Assembly: GCA_963576785.1 (NCBI GenBank)
Contig: OY756140.1
Coordinates: 2,604,001 to 2,668,000 of the forward strand
Source of the DNA: Chlorophyllum brunneum
Lineage: Eukaryota; Basidiomycota; Agaricomycetes; Agaricales; Agaricaceae
Reading direction: 5' to 3'
Length of the DNA: 64,000 nucleotides
Numbering within the stretch: the first letter of the stretch is position 1; each line of letters begins with the position of its first letter. The notes under the pieces were generated by a model. It ran no database searches and was not told the origin of the DNA. It saw only the letters and a program-made list of their open reading frames with translations. Below are positions 34,053 to 46,026 of this stretch, one piece after another. A program made the translations under genes and the position numbers.

Positions 34053-35673
34053 ATGGTGTTCTGTGCAATTTCTGGCGAGCCTCCCCAGGACCCTGTTGTC
34101 TCCGTCAAGTCTGGCCATATCTACGACCGCAGACTCATCACCAAGTACATCCTCGAAAACGGCGCAGACCCCATCACAGGCGACAAACTCGAGGAGTCTG
34201 ACCTCATAGAACTCAAGGCTTGTCCGTGCTCTCTTCTTTCACTGTCTCCTCATGTTCAACCCGTCTCAACAGCTCCGGAGACTGCACCACCTCGCCCGTC
34301 CGCACATACCTCCCTACCTGCTCTCCTTCATACCCTGCAAAACGAATACGATGCTATTGTCCTCGAGCTTTTCTCTCTCAGGCAAAAATACAACTCTGTT
34401 CGTCAGGAATTGAGCTATGCCTTGTATTCGCAAGACGCAGCTACTCGTGTCGTCGCTCGTTTGATTCGTGAGCGTGATGCTGCCCGAGAGTACGCCATGA
34501 ACTATCCTTCGATATTAAGCAGCACCCTAATTTTTTTTGACCAGGGCCCTGGCCAATGTTCAAGCATCAATGGGCATCGCCCCTTCCGCCGCGCCAGAAG
34601 GTGGCGATGTGGAGATGGGCGAGAGCGGAACCACGGAAGGTCTCCCCGCAGTCGTCGTTTCCCAAATTGACGAGACCCATGCGTCTCTCTCCGCCGCCCG
34701 CAAAAAGCGCAAGCCCCCTGCAGGCTATGCAACTACTGCCGAAGTCAAAACCTACGCTGCCAAACACACCATCCCATCCCTCCACTCTGCCTCTCCAGCT
34801 GGTATCACCTCCCTCGCAGTCTCTCGCGTCAACCCCTCGCAATTCCTCACTGGTGGCAATGATAAAATCGTTCAGTTCTATGACAGGAGCACGGACAAGG
34901 TCTTAGCCTCTCTCAAAGGCCATAGCAAGAAGATCAACCATGTAGCGATTCGCGAACGCCAAGACGAGAAAACTCTTCTCCTCTCTGCTGGTGCCGACAA
35001 AATTGCCAAAATCTGGTCTCAAGACTCTGACTCTGGGGAGTACATATCCAACTACACCCTTCGCACCCACAAGGGCGAAATATCCGGTGTTGCTGTTCAC
35101 CCAACTTCCACACTTGCTGTTTATTCCTCACTGGACAAGACATACTCCATCCACGACTTGAATACCTTCGCCCAGGTCTTCCGCTCAGCACCGTCGGACG
35201 AACCGTTCACCTCTCTCGCGATTCACCCAGATGGTACACTCATTGCTACAGGCACACCCACATCCACAATTCAGATCTACGATATTCGTACTGGTGCAAT
35301 TGCAGCCACCCTGACTCCAAGTGAAGGCACACCCTTCACCGTCAACACCCTTGCCTTCTCCGAAAATGGATACCACATGCTTGCACCCGATTCACTTTCG
35401 TCGATGTCCATTTGGGACTTGCGCAAGACGAAGAGCACGCATAGTATCTCCCTCGGCGATAACTTCAAGGTGAATAGGGTTGTCTATGACCAGAGTGCAC
35501 AGTTCTTGGGTGTGGCAGGCAACCATGGTGCAAGAATATTCGCGCATAAGACCTGGGAAGAGCTGGTGCGCGTCGAGGAGGGGAGCGATATCTCCGAATT
35601 GGTGTTTGGTGAGCAGGGTAAGGAGGTCTGGGCCACGACCGGAAGGGAGGTCAGGGTTTGGGGTTCCGCTTAG
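34053..35673 (+). CDS. PRP19: Pre-mRNA-processing factor 19 (U-box ubiquitin ligase)
   Basis: Core of the NineTeen complex; a tetrameric E3 ligase that activates the spliceosome. The start at 34053 gives a U-box with no zinc cysteines (MVFCAISGEPPQDPVVSVKS, DRRLITKYILENGADPITG). A 51-nt in-frame intron joins DLIELKAS to PETAPPRPS. The Prp19 coiled-coil tetramer region follows (LLHTLQNEYDAIVLELFSLRQ), and a second intron (donor GTACGC, acceptor TTGACCAG) precedes ALANVQASMGIAP. A single long exon encodes the WD40 propeller (ITSLAVSRVNPSQFLTGGND, LLLSAGADKIAKIWS, GEISGVAVHPTSTLAVYSS, ending EVRVWGSA). The frame also runs upstream of 34053 to 33864, but that part overlaps the SGT2 start region, so the U-box ATG is chosen. 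Confidence 0.95.
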
Positions 35674-36222
35674 TTGATTGTGCTGATATTTTCTACTGTT
35701 GCTTTTGTTTATCTGTAAAATTTTCTGGAGCGCGCTGGACGAAATGCCGCCAGCTCACGGTTTGGGAGTCTGTTACAAGTTTTATGACTCTGTATACAGG
35801 CCAATCGCACAGAATCACGGTTCCAAATGCAATTGCATTGCGTTCGTAGTAGGGTACATGAAACGACATCGTGAATGAGTATGAAAAATCCGCAAGCTAA
35901 TAACGATATGAACAAGAAACAATATAGTACTACTGCAGCACCTAAACAGGAAAGTCACTACCAAAAAGAAAGAAAGAGATTGAGATCCGATCGCTAAATT
36001 TTGTGGTGTAGAATACACTGGTATATGCGTTGTCATTCATGAAATTGAACCTCATCACTGATTGACGAGGAGTAGGTATAGAAAGTGAAGTGCAGAACAA
36101 GTATTTCTTGCTTTAGTGGGGTGAAGGGGTGAACACGCCCAGCGTCGATGAGTCCGAATGAAAACCAAGGTGATGTGAAGTAAGGTCCATTTGGATGGGA
36201 ACGAAAGGGGGAGCTAAGTCAA
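35674..36222. other. Convergent 3' region PRP19 / OPT transporter
   Basis: About 550 bases between two stop codons facing each other. Only short frames without support are present. Confidence 0.45.
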
Positions 36223-39005
36223 CTATGACCACGAACTCGGCCCAACGATCGTGCCTTCCGGGATAGGCTTGAACGGGATTCCGTTTGCATCAGCGTTGTT
36301 CTGCCAGACACTGGAAAGAAACATCATAATCAGTTTCATGCCTTGATCAGGTTGCCTAGAAGAAATCCTCACAGATTACCCCACCAGTTCAACTCAACAC
36401 CACCCTTCGGGTATTGTAGCGTAAAGAAGATCACGACGACACCAATCGCAACACCAGAATCGAGGGCGGCGGACAAAATATAGTTATACCTCATCCACCA
36501 CCTAAAGTGGTACTTCCTGATCACGTAGTTGAAGAGGAAGCCGACAAGTACCCAGGATATATAGTTGATACCGGATGCCGGCGGAATGGCACCAAGACCG
36601 GCGAAGAAGATCGGGATATTGACATACCGCCAGAAGGAAAGCGGGAAGCGACGAGCGAGGAGGTAGAACGGGATAGGTAAAATAGCGCCGATGAGGAAGA
36701 ACCAAAGGAGCGCATTGTATGGTGCACCAGGGCCAAATATCCTCCGCGGGCCGATACCACCCCAGATGAGCGAGGCAGTGGCGAAGACATTGGTGCCCGG
36801 GCAACTGAATCCGTTCTTTTGGCGGGGAGTACAGATATCCTCGATGTTCGCGAGCATCCAGTCTTGTACGAGTGTGACGACGAAACAGCTCACACCAGAA
36901 GCGGCGACTTGAATGGTGAACATAGTGCGGGGTGGGATCTTCATATAATGGCCCAGTTTGAGGTCGCCAGCGAAGCTGACAGCTTGGTGAGTACCGATGA
37001 AGGCGACCGTCTTGAAGAGAATGTTCGCGACCGGACGACCAGGGAGCATGTAACCTGCGATGAGCTCATGCATGACCTGAGTCGGGACTTGTTGATTCGT
37101 GATAGCCATAAGCATAGCCAAGGGAATCGCCAGAGCGCCAGCGATGATGAGGGCGATAAGAGCAGCCCAGGCAGGGAGCTGAGTGGGGAACACTTCCACA
37201 CCAACGCACAAAAGGACGAAAGTCACGGCGCCAATAGCGGCATACCACCACATCGGGACTTCGGGGTATGCTTGCATGAGACGAGAGTGGACGTCGCGTT
37301 CATCCTTGAGGGTATTCCTGAAGCGTTTAACAATGTCCTTGCGGAACCACAGGAAGGTGTGCACAAAGACCGAGGGGAAACAGGCGAAAGCGATACCGTA
37401 AGCCATTGTGAGTGTAGCGGACATGAAAATGGGCGAATATTGCGAATACAACTGAAAGTCGAAGATGCCATCTGTGTTCACGACGGCCCGTGGGTTGTAG
37501 GGAGCACCAGTGTTATCCCAGGAGAGGAAAGATGAAATGGGGAAGTGAGCGGTATTGAAAGTATTGGTGACTGATAGTAACATTAATTAGCCACAGGGAC
37601 ATTGTGAAGAAGTATGTAAGTTACGCACAATACCAGATGGGAGCGATGATCCAGAAACAAAGAATGAAAGCAACGCCAGTGTTCATCTCCGACCACCACT
37701 GTTGAAAAAAAAAAAAAAAAAAAAAACTTGTTAGCGCGGTTGCTCATCTCAAAACGACAAGAGAAAAATAAAGAACTCACGGGCGTCACGAGAGGGCTGC
37801 CAATGAAAGAGATCATACTCCAATCGAAAGTTAGGACGCTCATACCCAAACCCGTGTTAACACCGAAGAGTGTGTTGACGACAACATTGTTTGGGGTAAT
37901 CCAGCAAACCCAGCTGAACATGCTGAGGCCAGTGAAGAGATATCCAGGAACCCAATACCAGGCGAAACTAGCCAAAAACGCGTAGAGGAAGAAGCGCTCA
38001 CGGCTCATGTGTCCGTCACGCTGACCGTAGTTCTTGTGCAAGGTGTTGAAAAGAGCCGAGTTGACCAAAGCACCAGGCCAGATCATACTCGACGGCCAGA
38101 CAACAAATTGACGGAGGATACCCGCCATTGAGTAACCAATGAGTTGGGAGGAGAGAACGATCATGATCTGATAACCATAGGAAATCTGCTGTCCATAGAA
38201 GACACGCTGGGTGAGCACAACATCGGTTGCGTAAGCACCACCGACGACGACATTGGCCATAACAGTGATGCAAACATGCTCCTTGATGGTGAAAGGGCCA
38301 GGATTCAAAGACCATTTGTAACCAAAGGTATTGAATCTGGTCGTGGGCAGAACGCGTTCAAGGAGCTTGCCAAAAGGGAGAGTCACCAGTTGGACAACGA
38401 TGCCCGTGATGAAGACGGAGGGATCTGAAACGTATCGCTAAGGGACGATAAATCACAGCCGATTTTGTGAACATACAGCGCAGGGAAAAGATCTGATTCA
38501 GTCCGGAAACTAAAATTGTAGCAAAGAGACCAATAAACCACCTAGGAATTTGGTCAGACCAGCCAAGCCATAAATGGACGAGACTCACATTCGGAATGTG
38601 TTCACGGGCATCAACGGATCGTCCACACTTGAGACTGCAGCACGAACTTCAGGATAAGGTGACTCGCTGCAGGCTAATGAGTATGTTAGGGCAAAAGTGA
38701 AGTATGACTGACTCGTCAAACTCGATGGTAGTGGAATTCCTTGATGACGGTCGTTCCGATTCGAAGTGAGATTCGGCGTCGTAGTCGGACTGACGATCGT
38801 AGGCGTAGATTTTCTTGCCTTGCACATCTGTTGTCATAGAACGCATGGAGGGAGGATAGGACTTTTTGAGGTCGAAATTGGGGTCGTTGAGATGCTCCAT
38901 GAGAAAATCGACGTCTTCTGGTACATCGGGGACTTGTCTGTTACGGAGAGTCGTAAGAACGACGGGTTCCGTCGAGTAGGACAAACTCTGTTTGGATTCC
39001 TCCAT
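36223..39005 (-). CDS. Oligopeptide transporter, OPT family
   Basis: Proton-coupled uptake of small peptides, glutathione or related compounds at the plasma membrane. The start at 39005 gives a cytosolic Ser/charged N-terminus, then the family lead-in ESPYPEVRAAVSSVDDP and WFIGLFATILVSGLNQIFSLR. Many membrane helices follow, with the OPT hallmarks NPGPFTIKEHVCITVMANV, the conserved NPG motif, GYQIMIVLSSQLIGYSMAG, WPGALVNSALFNTLHKNY, ARRFPLSFWRYVNIPIFFAG, GINYISWVLVGFLFNYVIRK and the terminal FFTLQYPKGGVELNWWGNL. The last exon adds a soluble end, EGTIVGPSSWS, stop at 36223. Length is about 800 residues. Several introns occur; one carries 22 T in a row right before its acceptor. Substrate is not known; glutathione or tetra/pentapeptides are typical for the family. 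Confidence 0.93.
37705..37726 (-). repeat. T22 homopolymer forming an intron polypyrimidine tract
   Basis: On the coding (minus) strand 22 T residues are followed by CAACAG, the 3' splice site of an OPT transporter intron. Length variation here could alter splicing and is likely in assemblies. Confidence 0.85.
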
Positions 39006-40209
39006 GGCGGATGTCTGGCCTATGCAGAACTATGGAGGTGGGTATGGGGTGAGCCGCTGGGGGTTCAGAGGGGGGGAGTGGGGATAGTGGGTCAGAATTC
39101 CCAGATGGTCTTTATGAATCCTAGCCCGCGTAAGGAACGGCACCGGGACCATTGATTGTGCATTCCGTGGAAAGCTCGATCAATCTCCCAGAAGGGTATG
39201 AAGAATCTCAGTGTCATTGCATGAAACAATTAGACAATAGCCAGTGGGATTATAGGGCAGTCCGTAACGGACATTGGCTGATGACCTAGTCACAGCAAGA
39301 CAATAGGCGCGTAGGAGGTACCGCGGAAGAAACAGCGGAGTGCATCATGCTTCTTCTGAAGGCTATCCAGTTGCACGGTGGCTTTCAGATTTTAACGTTA
39401 CCATGGTTCGTGAGCTCTTCACCACAAGACATTCAACGGTTACAGAAAAACCGAAGCTCTTCAGAAAGGCGTAAAGGCACCCTGTAAGACCTGATACGAG
39501 GACCAGGGAGTGACGCAGGAAGTGCAGGGCTCGAGCCAAAGGGGTAGGGGTGGAATGATGGTGTCGAGAGAGCTTATTGTTGTTATTGTGCGCCGCTGCC
39601 GAAATGTCTCACGGACGCGATCATGTGTGGCTCCTGTCTTTTTTGTCTTGCCCGATGGGATCTGCATGGATCGCAGTTGTTCGTGGCACAGACACTTAAA
39701 TATTAAATGCTGAGCCCGATAATTACCACCACTGCTTCTAGCCCAGTATCACCATTGCTACCATCGTTGTTCTTACAATAAATCGACAATGTTCCCGTGT
39801 GCGCGTCTCCGGTAATCCTTGACGTAGACATCGAGCGCCCTGGATGTCAACATGAGCCGATGGAAGTTAGTCCCCTGTTGTCTTATCAGATATACCTCCC
39901 TAACCAATTCCCAGTGTTTCCAACAACCGACTGGCAGAGACGCTCCGCCGCCAAAACGGATGCAACATATTGGTGCTTTGTAATGCTATCCGCACGCACT
40001 CCATGAATATATTTGGATGGCATCATCTGGTCTTCACGAGCATATGAGCAATACTCACAGGACACCGTCCCTCCGCCCTATTGGTGGCATCACAGTGTTC
40101 TTCGAAGCTCAAATGGCGACCCATATCCCACCATCAAATCCATCTGCGGGTAATATAATACCGCAAAAGTTGGACAAGCAGCGTAATCTCAGCTCGTCGT
40201 TCAAGTGCA
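39006..40209. promoter_or_regulatory. Long divergent intergenic region, OPT transporter / TauD dioxygenase
   Basis: About 1.2 kb, long for this window, between two start codons. It should hold both promoters. Open frames here are short and unsupported. I did not find a CACGTG box or any other site that names a regulator. Confidence 0.4.
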
Positions 40210-41649
40210 ATGACTACTACAGCTACCACTGTTTCCGACGTGGCGACTTTGCGCCTGCGGCCGCGCAACGAAGAAGACGGTAAAGCGGCCGAGGAATATC
40301 GTTATGCTCACCTTTTACCCCACTTTTCGGCGGTTCGTTACCCTCCCTTGGAACCATTTGACCACGTTGATCCAGGTTCTCGAGCTTTGAATCTTCAAAA
40401 CCCCCGCGTTTTTCTCAACAGCGCTACTAGCATTGTTGATCTGACTCCTAACATCGGCACGGAAGTCACTGGCGTTAATCTTGCCTCCCTCAACCCCTCA
40501 GGTCGTGACCAGCTTGCATTGGAGGTGAGAGCCTGAGTCCCTGTGGTAGCGGTTAGAACATTTCGGTAATCATACATGTCGTGCTCAGGTTGCGCGACGG
40601 GGTTTGTTGGTATTCAGGGACCAGCAAGACTTTATTGACCGTGGTCCCGATTTCTACCGCGAATGGGGAAGGCACTTTGGCCGGTAGGTCTTATTATTGT
40701 ACTTACGAGTCCGGATATCTGATGCTTTTGTGTCCTTTCAAAGCTTACACATTCACCCGACCTCAGGCCACCCTGCAGGGTACTCGGAGATTCACCTGGT
40801 CTATCGGTGTGTCGCTCTTGGTCCATCCGCCGAAGCACCCACTCTGACACCCCAACCCACATGTACATAGAGATGCCAACTCCACTTTCAATTTTGAAAT
40901 TGAAGAAAGCATTACCACAACAAGCTGGCACTCGGATGTTTCCTACGAACTCCAACCTCCTGGTTTGACTACCTTCTTCCTCCTCTCCTCCCCCGATACC
41001 GGCGGTGACACCCTCTTCACATCTCAAGTCGCAACGCTTAGGCGCCTCTCACCTCAATTCATCGCATTCCTCCGAACGCTCAAAGCCGTCCATTCCGGGA
41101 TTGAGCAGGCAGACTTCTCCCGTTCTGGAAAGCGCGGTGCGACCGTCCGTCGTGAACCAGTGGAGCACATCCACCCAGTTGTGAGGAGGCACCCAGTAAC
41201 CGGCGAAGAGGCTCTGTATGTCAATCGACAGTTCACCCGTAGGATTGTCGGACTTAAGCGTGAAGAGTCTGGTATGTTACGCGCCTTTCCTTTCATCTCT
41301 TCCTGTCTTCTTCCTTGGACGACTGCCTGCGGATGACGGCTCATTGGATACTTTTATATTAATAGAAGCGATCTTGAAACTCTTGTTCGACCACATCGAT
41401 AAGAGTGCCGACAACCAGGCTCGTGTCAAGTGGCGTCCTCATACTGTCGTTCTATGGGACAACAGAATCACGGCTCATGTAAGCTCGCGTGCCAAGCGGC
41501 CGCTGATCCTTTTTATTGATCTAATCCTTTTTTTACAGAGCGCGATTGTGGATTTCAAAGACAAGGGAGAACGTCGTCACGGGGCTCGTATCACACCTCA
41601 AGCCGAGCGTCCCATCCCAGCCCTCGACGGTCTTGACCTTAGCGTGTAG
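40210..41649 (+). CDS. TauD/TfdA-type Fe(II)/2-oxoglutarate dioxygenase
   Basis: Family oxidises taurine and other sulfonates or related acids with 2-oxoglutarate and releases the sulfur group. The start at 40210 gives MTTTATTVSDVATLRLRPRN. Core motifs: IGTEVTGVNLASL, ARRGLLVFRDQQDFID, WGRHFGRLHIHPTSGHPAGY, the HxD pair in SWHSDVSYEL, SPDTGGDTLFTSQ, the distal metal His in LWDNRITAHSAIVDF, and the 2-oxoglutarate Arg in RRHGARITPQAERP. All three metal ligands and the arginine are present. Five or so introns are short. The protein ends ALDGLDLSV at 41649. Length is about 390 residues, as for fungal taurine-dioxygenase-like proteins. The actual substrate (taurine, other sulfonates, or a sulfur-free acid) cannot be read from sequence. 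It is divergent from the OPT transporter. Confidence 0.92.
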
Positions 41650-42275
41650 ATACGCTACACCAAAGGTAGAAAAGAATTCAAGATTTAGAAGTAGAACGAA
41701 AAGCCGTAGCGTTGTTTGTGCTCTTCTTTACGCCGTTTGTCGTAGTGCTCGTTGATCGCTCACAGAATATGTGATATGTCCTCGTAATCTCTCTTCACAT
41801 CATTCATGCTACTATATTTGAAGCAGAAGGGCCGCGGAACTTTGTCGCTATCTCCTTTATTTGACGTAGGTTCTATCAGTGACGTCAAATTAACATGGAC
41901 CTTCTTCCTTCGAGTTGGTTCCACAGTTTGACATACATAGGCAGCTAATGTCTCATCAAACATGAAGCAGGTCGGGATGGCCCACAACCACCATCGGATA
42001 TTGACAGATGCCTACACAGTGCGACAAAATGAGAGAAATCAGCGGATCAAGACAAGAGTATTTAGAGCTAATCATGACAGGACTAGTACATTCTTGAACA
42101 CGTCACAGGGAATTTGAAGAGTGGCGAGTGGTCCATGACACGGAATAGGACTGCAGATACGTAACGGAACAAACGGAGATGTAAAGCGCAGATGAAACGG
42201 TGATGGAAGTAGATAAAAACGTCATCGAGACATAGCAAATGGGAAAGCAAACATACAAAGCGTGAAGAGAACGTT
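41650..42275. other. Convergent region, with an unassigned minus-strand open frame
   Basis: About 630 bases between the dioxygenase stop and the F-box stop. On the minus strand a frame ending at 41760 (MWAIPTCFMFDETLAAYV onward) is preceded by a TGTAG acceptor and could follow a segment at 42170-42060 through an intron. This might be an alternative 3' part of the neighbouring F-box gene or chance. Nothing firm. Confidence 0.25.
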
Positions 42276-43649
42276 CTAGTGATGCGGCTGAGGCTGGGGT
42301 ATCACGATGCCGAAGAGTGGTTGGATGATGGTGTTCGGACCGGAACACGTCAAAGTCTGTAACTTTGGGAAGGCCTGGGACAGATGGCCGGGGGGTTTAA
42401 GGGTTACGGTCGTTCCCGCATTGGATGGAAGAAGTAGAGTGAGGTTCTGGAGAAAGGGGGCCACCTGAGACAAACAGGCTACCACATCTGCAGTTGACAT
42501 GGAAGGGTATTGAATCGTCAGGTCGGCGAGGGGGCACTGCGATCGCTGGACGAAGGAAACAAAATTCTGGACGGGAAAGCCATCCCCATTCTCGGTGATG
42601 TACTTCAGCTTCCTAAGATTGGGCGCGGTTAGAATGTGGGTGATACTATCTCGTGTGGTATTCAACTCTCCGAAGTCCAGAATTAGCACGCTGAGGCGGT
42701 GCAGAACTACTGGTGCGGGGTCGGGTTCGTCTCCAAAGTAGATGATGCCATTGAATACACATTCTTCGATGTGTGGTGCAGCATGAAGTATTTTGATGCA
42801 ATCGTTTAACGAGACGGTCGTCGCTGTCACTTTGACGACATTTGCCCAGGATATGGTGAGTTGCTCGAAGGCGACTTCGTGGATATCGACCTGCCGTAGA
42901 TTATTGGCGTCCTGGAATAGGTCTATAACTAAATCGTCGTCGTCGTCGTCGTCCTCGAATGGGATTTCCCGTGGGACAATGCTGAGTGTGGTCAGGTTGT
43001 TGAACAGGGGATCGGGAATATTGGAGTGTGTAGGAGGGAGGAGAGACGCGGGTGGTAGTCGAGTACGGAATGTTGTACAGCGGGTACTGTACTTGAAGAC
43101 GGTTTCCAGCAAAGTTATAGCCGCGCGCTGGTGGTTGACAGACCATTTCTTTGGATTATAGCTGGAGCAGTCGATTTCGATGCTGAGTGGGAGATTTCCG
43201 GAGCGGGCAAGCCAACCTTCTAGAAGGCGTGCTTGTATATCTGCCTTGTACGGAACAGCGACTAGGTAAACAGAGCGCCAAAGAAGTGGCTCTCGGAAAG
43301 CCATGGCTCGCCAGTCGCGACAGACAGCGCCGAGAGTGAAGGGTGTTATCAGTTTGGAAGCAGGCCAGCGCATGTCTATATCCCCATATTCGTCCATCTT
43401 ATAGTGATTGAATGGGGACTCGGACAAGGATGTTAGAAAAATGCGACAGGCGAGTTCCGGGGGAAGGTCGCGCATACCCTGTCCAAGGGTAGTGTTGTGG
43501 GAGGGGGTGAGTGGGTTCATGTAGACGAAATTCAGCTTCGGATGTCGCAGGGTAAGGTGCGTCACGGACGCGGTAATGGTGATAGGTAACGCGATTTGGA
43601 CGGTGCGGATCTGGAGGAGATCACTTGGAAGGACAGGGATGTCAGGCAC
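42276..43649 (-). CDS. F-box domain protein with leucine-rich C-terminal region
   Basis: Single-exon gene of 457 codons. The F-box-like segment lies near residues 58-125: DLPPELACRIFLTSLSESPF, then ITPFTLGAVCRDWRAMAFRE and PLLWRSVYL, the pattern of the large F-box families of Agaricomycetes. A leucine-rich, LRR-like part follows (LFNNLTTLSIV, LRQVDIHEVAFEQLTISW, PLADLTIQYPS, FLQNLTLLLP). A run of seven Asp (FEDDDDDDDLV) is encoded by a GAC repeat. The family normally bridges substrates to SCF ubiquitin ligases through Skp1; the substrate is unknown. The start at 43649 gives MPDIPVLPSDLLQIRTVQ; a later ATG at MNPLTPSHN (about residue 44) is an alternative. Confidence 0.82.
   Translation of the reverse strand: MPDIPVLPSDLLQIRTVQIALPITITASVTHLTLRHPKLNFVYMNPLTPSHNTTLGQGMRDLPPELACRIFLTSLSESPFNHYKMDEYGDIDMRWPASKLITPFTLGAVCRDWRAMAFREPLLWRSVYLVAVPYKADIQARLLEGWLARSGNLPLSIEIDCSSYNPKKWSVNHQRAAITLLETVFKYSTRCTTFRTRLPPASLLPPTHSNIPDPLFNNLTTLSIVPREIPFEDDDDDDDLVIDLFQDANNLRQVDIHEVAFEQLTISWANVVKVTATTVSLNDCIKILHAAPHIEECVFNGIIYFGDEPDPAPVVLHRLSVLILDFGELNTTRDSITHILTAPNLRKLKYITENGDGFPVQNFVSFVQRSQCPLADLTIQYPSMSTADVVACLSQVAPFLQNLTLLLPSNAGTTVTLKPPGHLSQAFPKLQTLTCSGPNTIIQPLFGIVIPQPQPHH
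42933..42953 (-). repeat. GAC microsatellite encoding seven Asp in the F-box gene
   Basis: Six GAC codons and one GAT make an Asp run. It is a coding trinucleotide repeat that may vary in length between strains. Confidence 0.8.
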
Positions 43650-43714
43650 AAAAGGAGAAGTTGCCTAGAGAGGAGGAGGTTTTTGGGGGCGTATGACATG
43701 GTCCAAGGTTGCTT

Positions 43715-43974
43715 TTATACGCTGAACAAGGCTGTCAACGCATGGCACAAGGCGTTCCTGCGCTGCTTCCGGCAGTTAAAGCGGTTAGACAGGCATGAGC
43801 AAAATCCGATACGCACCTTATCCTCAACACCCAATCATTCCATTTGCCATTTGGGCCAAATGGGATATGATGGGCGAATACGGATTTGATTGAGTCGATG
43901 AGTTCATAGAAACTCGATCCGATGTCGACGAAAGATATATGATTTCTGATTATGGGCCAGCGAGTTCGTGCCAT
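43715..43974 (-). CDS. Possible small two-exon protein of 66 residues, unknown
   Basis: No family recognised. The ATG at 43974 opens MARTRWPIIRNHISFVDIGS and continues FYELIDSIKSVFAHHIPFG and GKWNDWVLRI. A clean intron (GTGCGT donor, TTTAACTG branch, GCGCAG acceptor, about 43817-43760) joins to RNALCHALTALFSV and a stop at 43715. The frame extends upstream of this ATG to 44127, overlapping the ALG10 start, so the short start is preferred. It is divergent from ALG10 (146 bases between start codons) and just upstream of the F-box gene on the same strand. Evidence is protein-like composition and one good intron only. Confidence 0.4.
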
Positions 43975-44120
43975 CTCCGAAAACACCCAGGCGCTCCGGA
44001 CCTCCGACACACATCCGGCGTCCCAGATAGTCGCCGAACGGCTGCCCAACTTCTCGCAACTTCTGGCGGACACAACACAGGTCCTCATCCCAGCCTCTCT
44101 CTCCTCTTGACAATACCAGA

Positions 44121-46026
44121 ATGTCAACGGTGTACCTTGCGTTCTGCGCCGCAGCGGTCACCGTCCTCAAGGAGCTCAATGCGGTCGTTGACCAACCATA
44201 CATGGTCCGTCACATACCACAGCTTATTCGCGTCGTTGCCCACTCCATTTTCCCTGTATCTAGGACGAGCCATTTCACATATCTCAAGCCCAGACATACT
44301 GTCGAGGGGAATTTTCAACCTGGGACCCAAAAATTACCACACCTCCAGGACTGTGAGTTCTTCACGCGCACCACCTCATTTCCAGTGGTTTTCAGCGTGC
44401 CGTTTGCATGGTGAGGATGCCTATCTGCACCTCTCTCCATTGCACCCTGCCTCTGTTTTCACAATGAAATGCAATACTGAAACGACGTGCATCAGCTACA
44501 TCATGTCTCTGTTACTGAAACGGGTCTTCCTCTTCAAGTGCAATACATCCATGCTCCGGCTCACCACTCTCCTGTCTTTGCTTGCTTTACCAATTGCCCT
44601 TACACGCCTTGTCTGTTATCATAAGCGAGTGCGACCACCTGCGTCGATCATGCTACCGGTGCTTGAGGCCACCGTGCTTGCGGGTTTTCCCATAGCCTGG
44701 TTTTTCGGATTCCTGTATTACACAGATGTTCCGAGCTTGCTATTTGTGGTTGCAACCGTCGTTGCTGCTACGGAAGGTCAGCATTGGCTGGCCGCTTTGG
44801 TGGGTTTTCATCTTGACGCTCCCATGTACTCGTAGAGAGTGAAGGGTCACAGCTAGGTTTGGTCAGCTGTACCTTGAGACAAAACAATATTGTCTGGGTG
44901 ATGTACGCTTATGCGTCGAGCCAGCTCACGTATTTGCGCTTCAGGCGCGTCACGCCGGATACCCCTCCCGCGAAACTATACGATCCTCCCGCTCTTCACG
45001 CTTCCGTAGGTGAGTGAATTCCTAAGATGTGTCTTTGTTACGACAGGGCTCAGCCAGTTGTCCCAGCCGATCTGTTTCGAGCCATCTGGAGCCTTCCAAG
45101 GGTTCTTCCGGAGATATTACCATCTTTTTTACCCTATTCAATTGTCCTAGTTGCGTTCGGGGTTTTTATAATTTGGAATGGAGGTATTGTACTTGGTACG
45201 TGTGCCATAGCGGTGTGTTTGAGGCAGAGGAGTGGAGGATTAATGATAATCATTAGGGGACAAGTCAAATCACATTCCAGCTCTCCACATTCCGCAGCTG
45301 TATTATTTCGTTACGTCTGCGACCTTTTTCGGATGGCCAGTGCTTCTGGATGGAAACCAAGGCGTTCAGAAGTTGATACACGATGTGTGGAAGCGCATGT
45401 TTGGGGATAGAATGTTAGTGTCCGTTTCTAGCCTCTCCCGGATCCTTTTACTAAACTATGTCATGAACAGACGTGCATCGATAACCGTCGCTGTTTTAGG
45501 TATTATGGGTGCCACCGTTAATTTTTTCACGTCAGTTGTATGTTTTCTTCAGCCGAGGATAATGTGTTGATTCTCTGATGCGTCCAGGATCCACCACCCC
45601 TTCCTGCTGGCTGATAACAGACACTATACGTTCTATGTATGGAGGAGGATATACATGTTTCATCCCCTGGTGCCATATCTCCTCTTGCCGATATACCTTG
45701 CTTGCGCATGGGCATGGTTCTTGCGTGTTGGTGCGTGGCTAGTCCTGGTCCCACGTAATTGAATATGGACTGATCGACCAGTAGGTCGTGATCAGACGCT
45801 TCTGCAAACGCTTCTATTGCCGATTCTGGTCATGCCCACCTTGCTACCAACGCCGCTGCTAGAACCTCGCTATTTCTTGATACCGTATATATTGCTCCGG
45901 GCACAGATAGCTGACGTCGGAACGTGGGGATTGGCACTGGAGGGAGTCTGGTACGGTGTGATTAATGCGATGACGATGGGTGTATTTCTGTACTGTCCGA
46001 GAGGGGAGGTACGGTTTATGTGGTAG
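44121..46026 (+). CDS. ALG10: Dol-P-Glc:Glc2Man9GlcNAc2-PP-Dol alpha-1,2-glucosyltransferase ALG10
   Basis: Adds the last glucose to the lipid-linked oligosaccharide in the ER lumen before N-glycosylation. The start at 44121 gives [20 protein letters not shown]. The family signature is rebuilt over an intron: PYM joined to [20 protein letters not shown], then [17 protein letters not shown], which holds the catalytic acidic residues near the first lumenal loop. Later parts are repeated membrane helices with [57 protein letters not shown] and [15 protein letters not shown], all typical of DIE2/ALG10. About eight introns occur, one of roughly 160 nt. The protein ends GEVRFMW at 46026. Length (about 430 residues) is as expected. 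Confidence 0.92.

Noticed and set aside
36819..37535. 238-codon plus-strand open frame
   Set aside because: Antisense shadow of the OPT transporter, which has strong family motifs on the minus strand.
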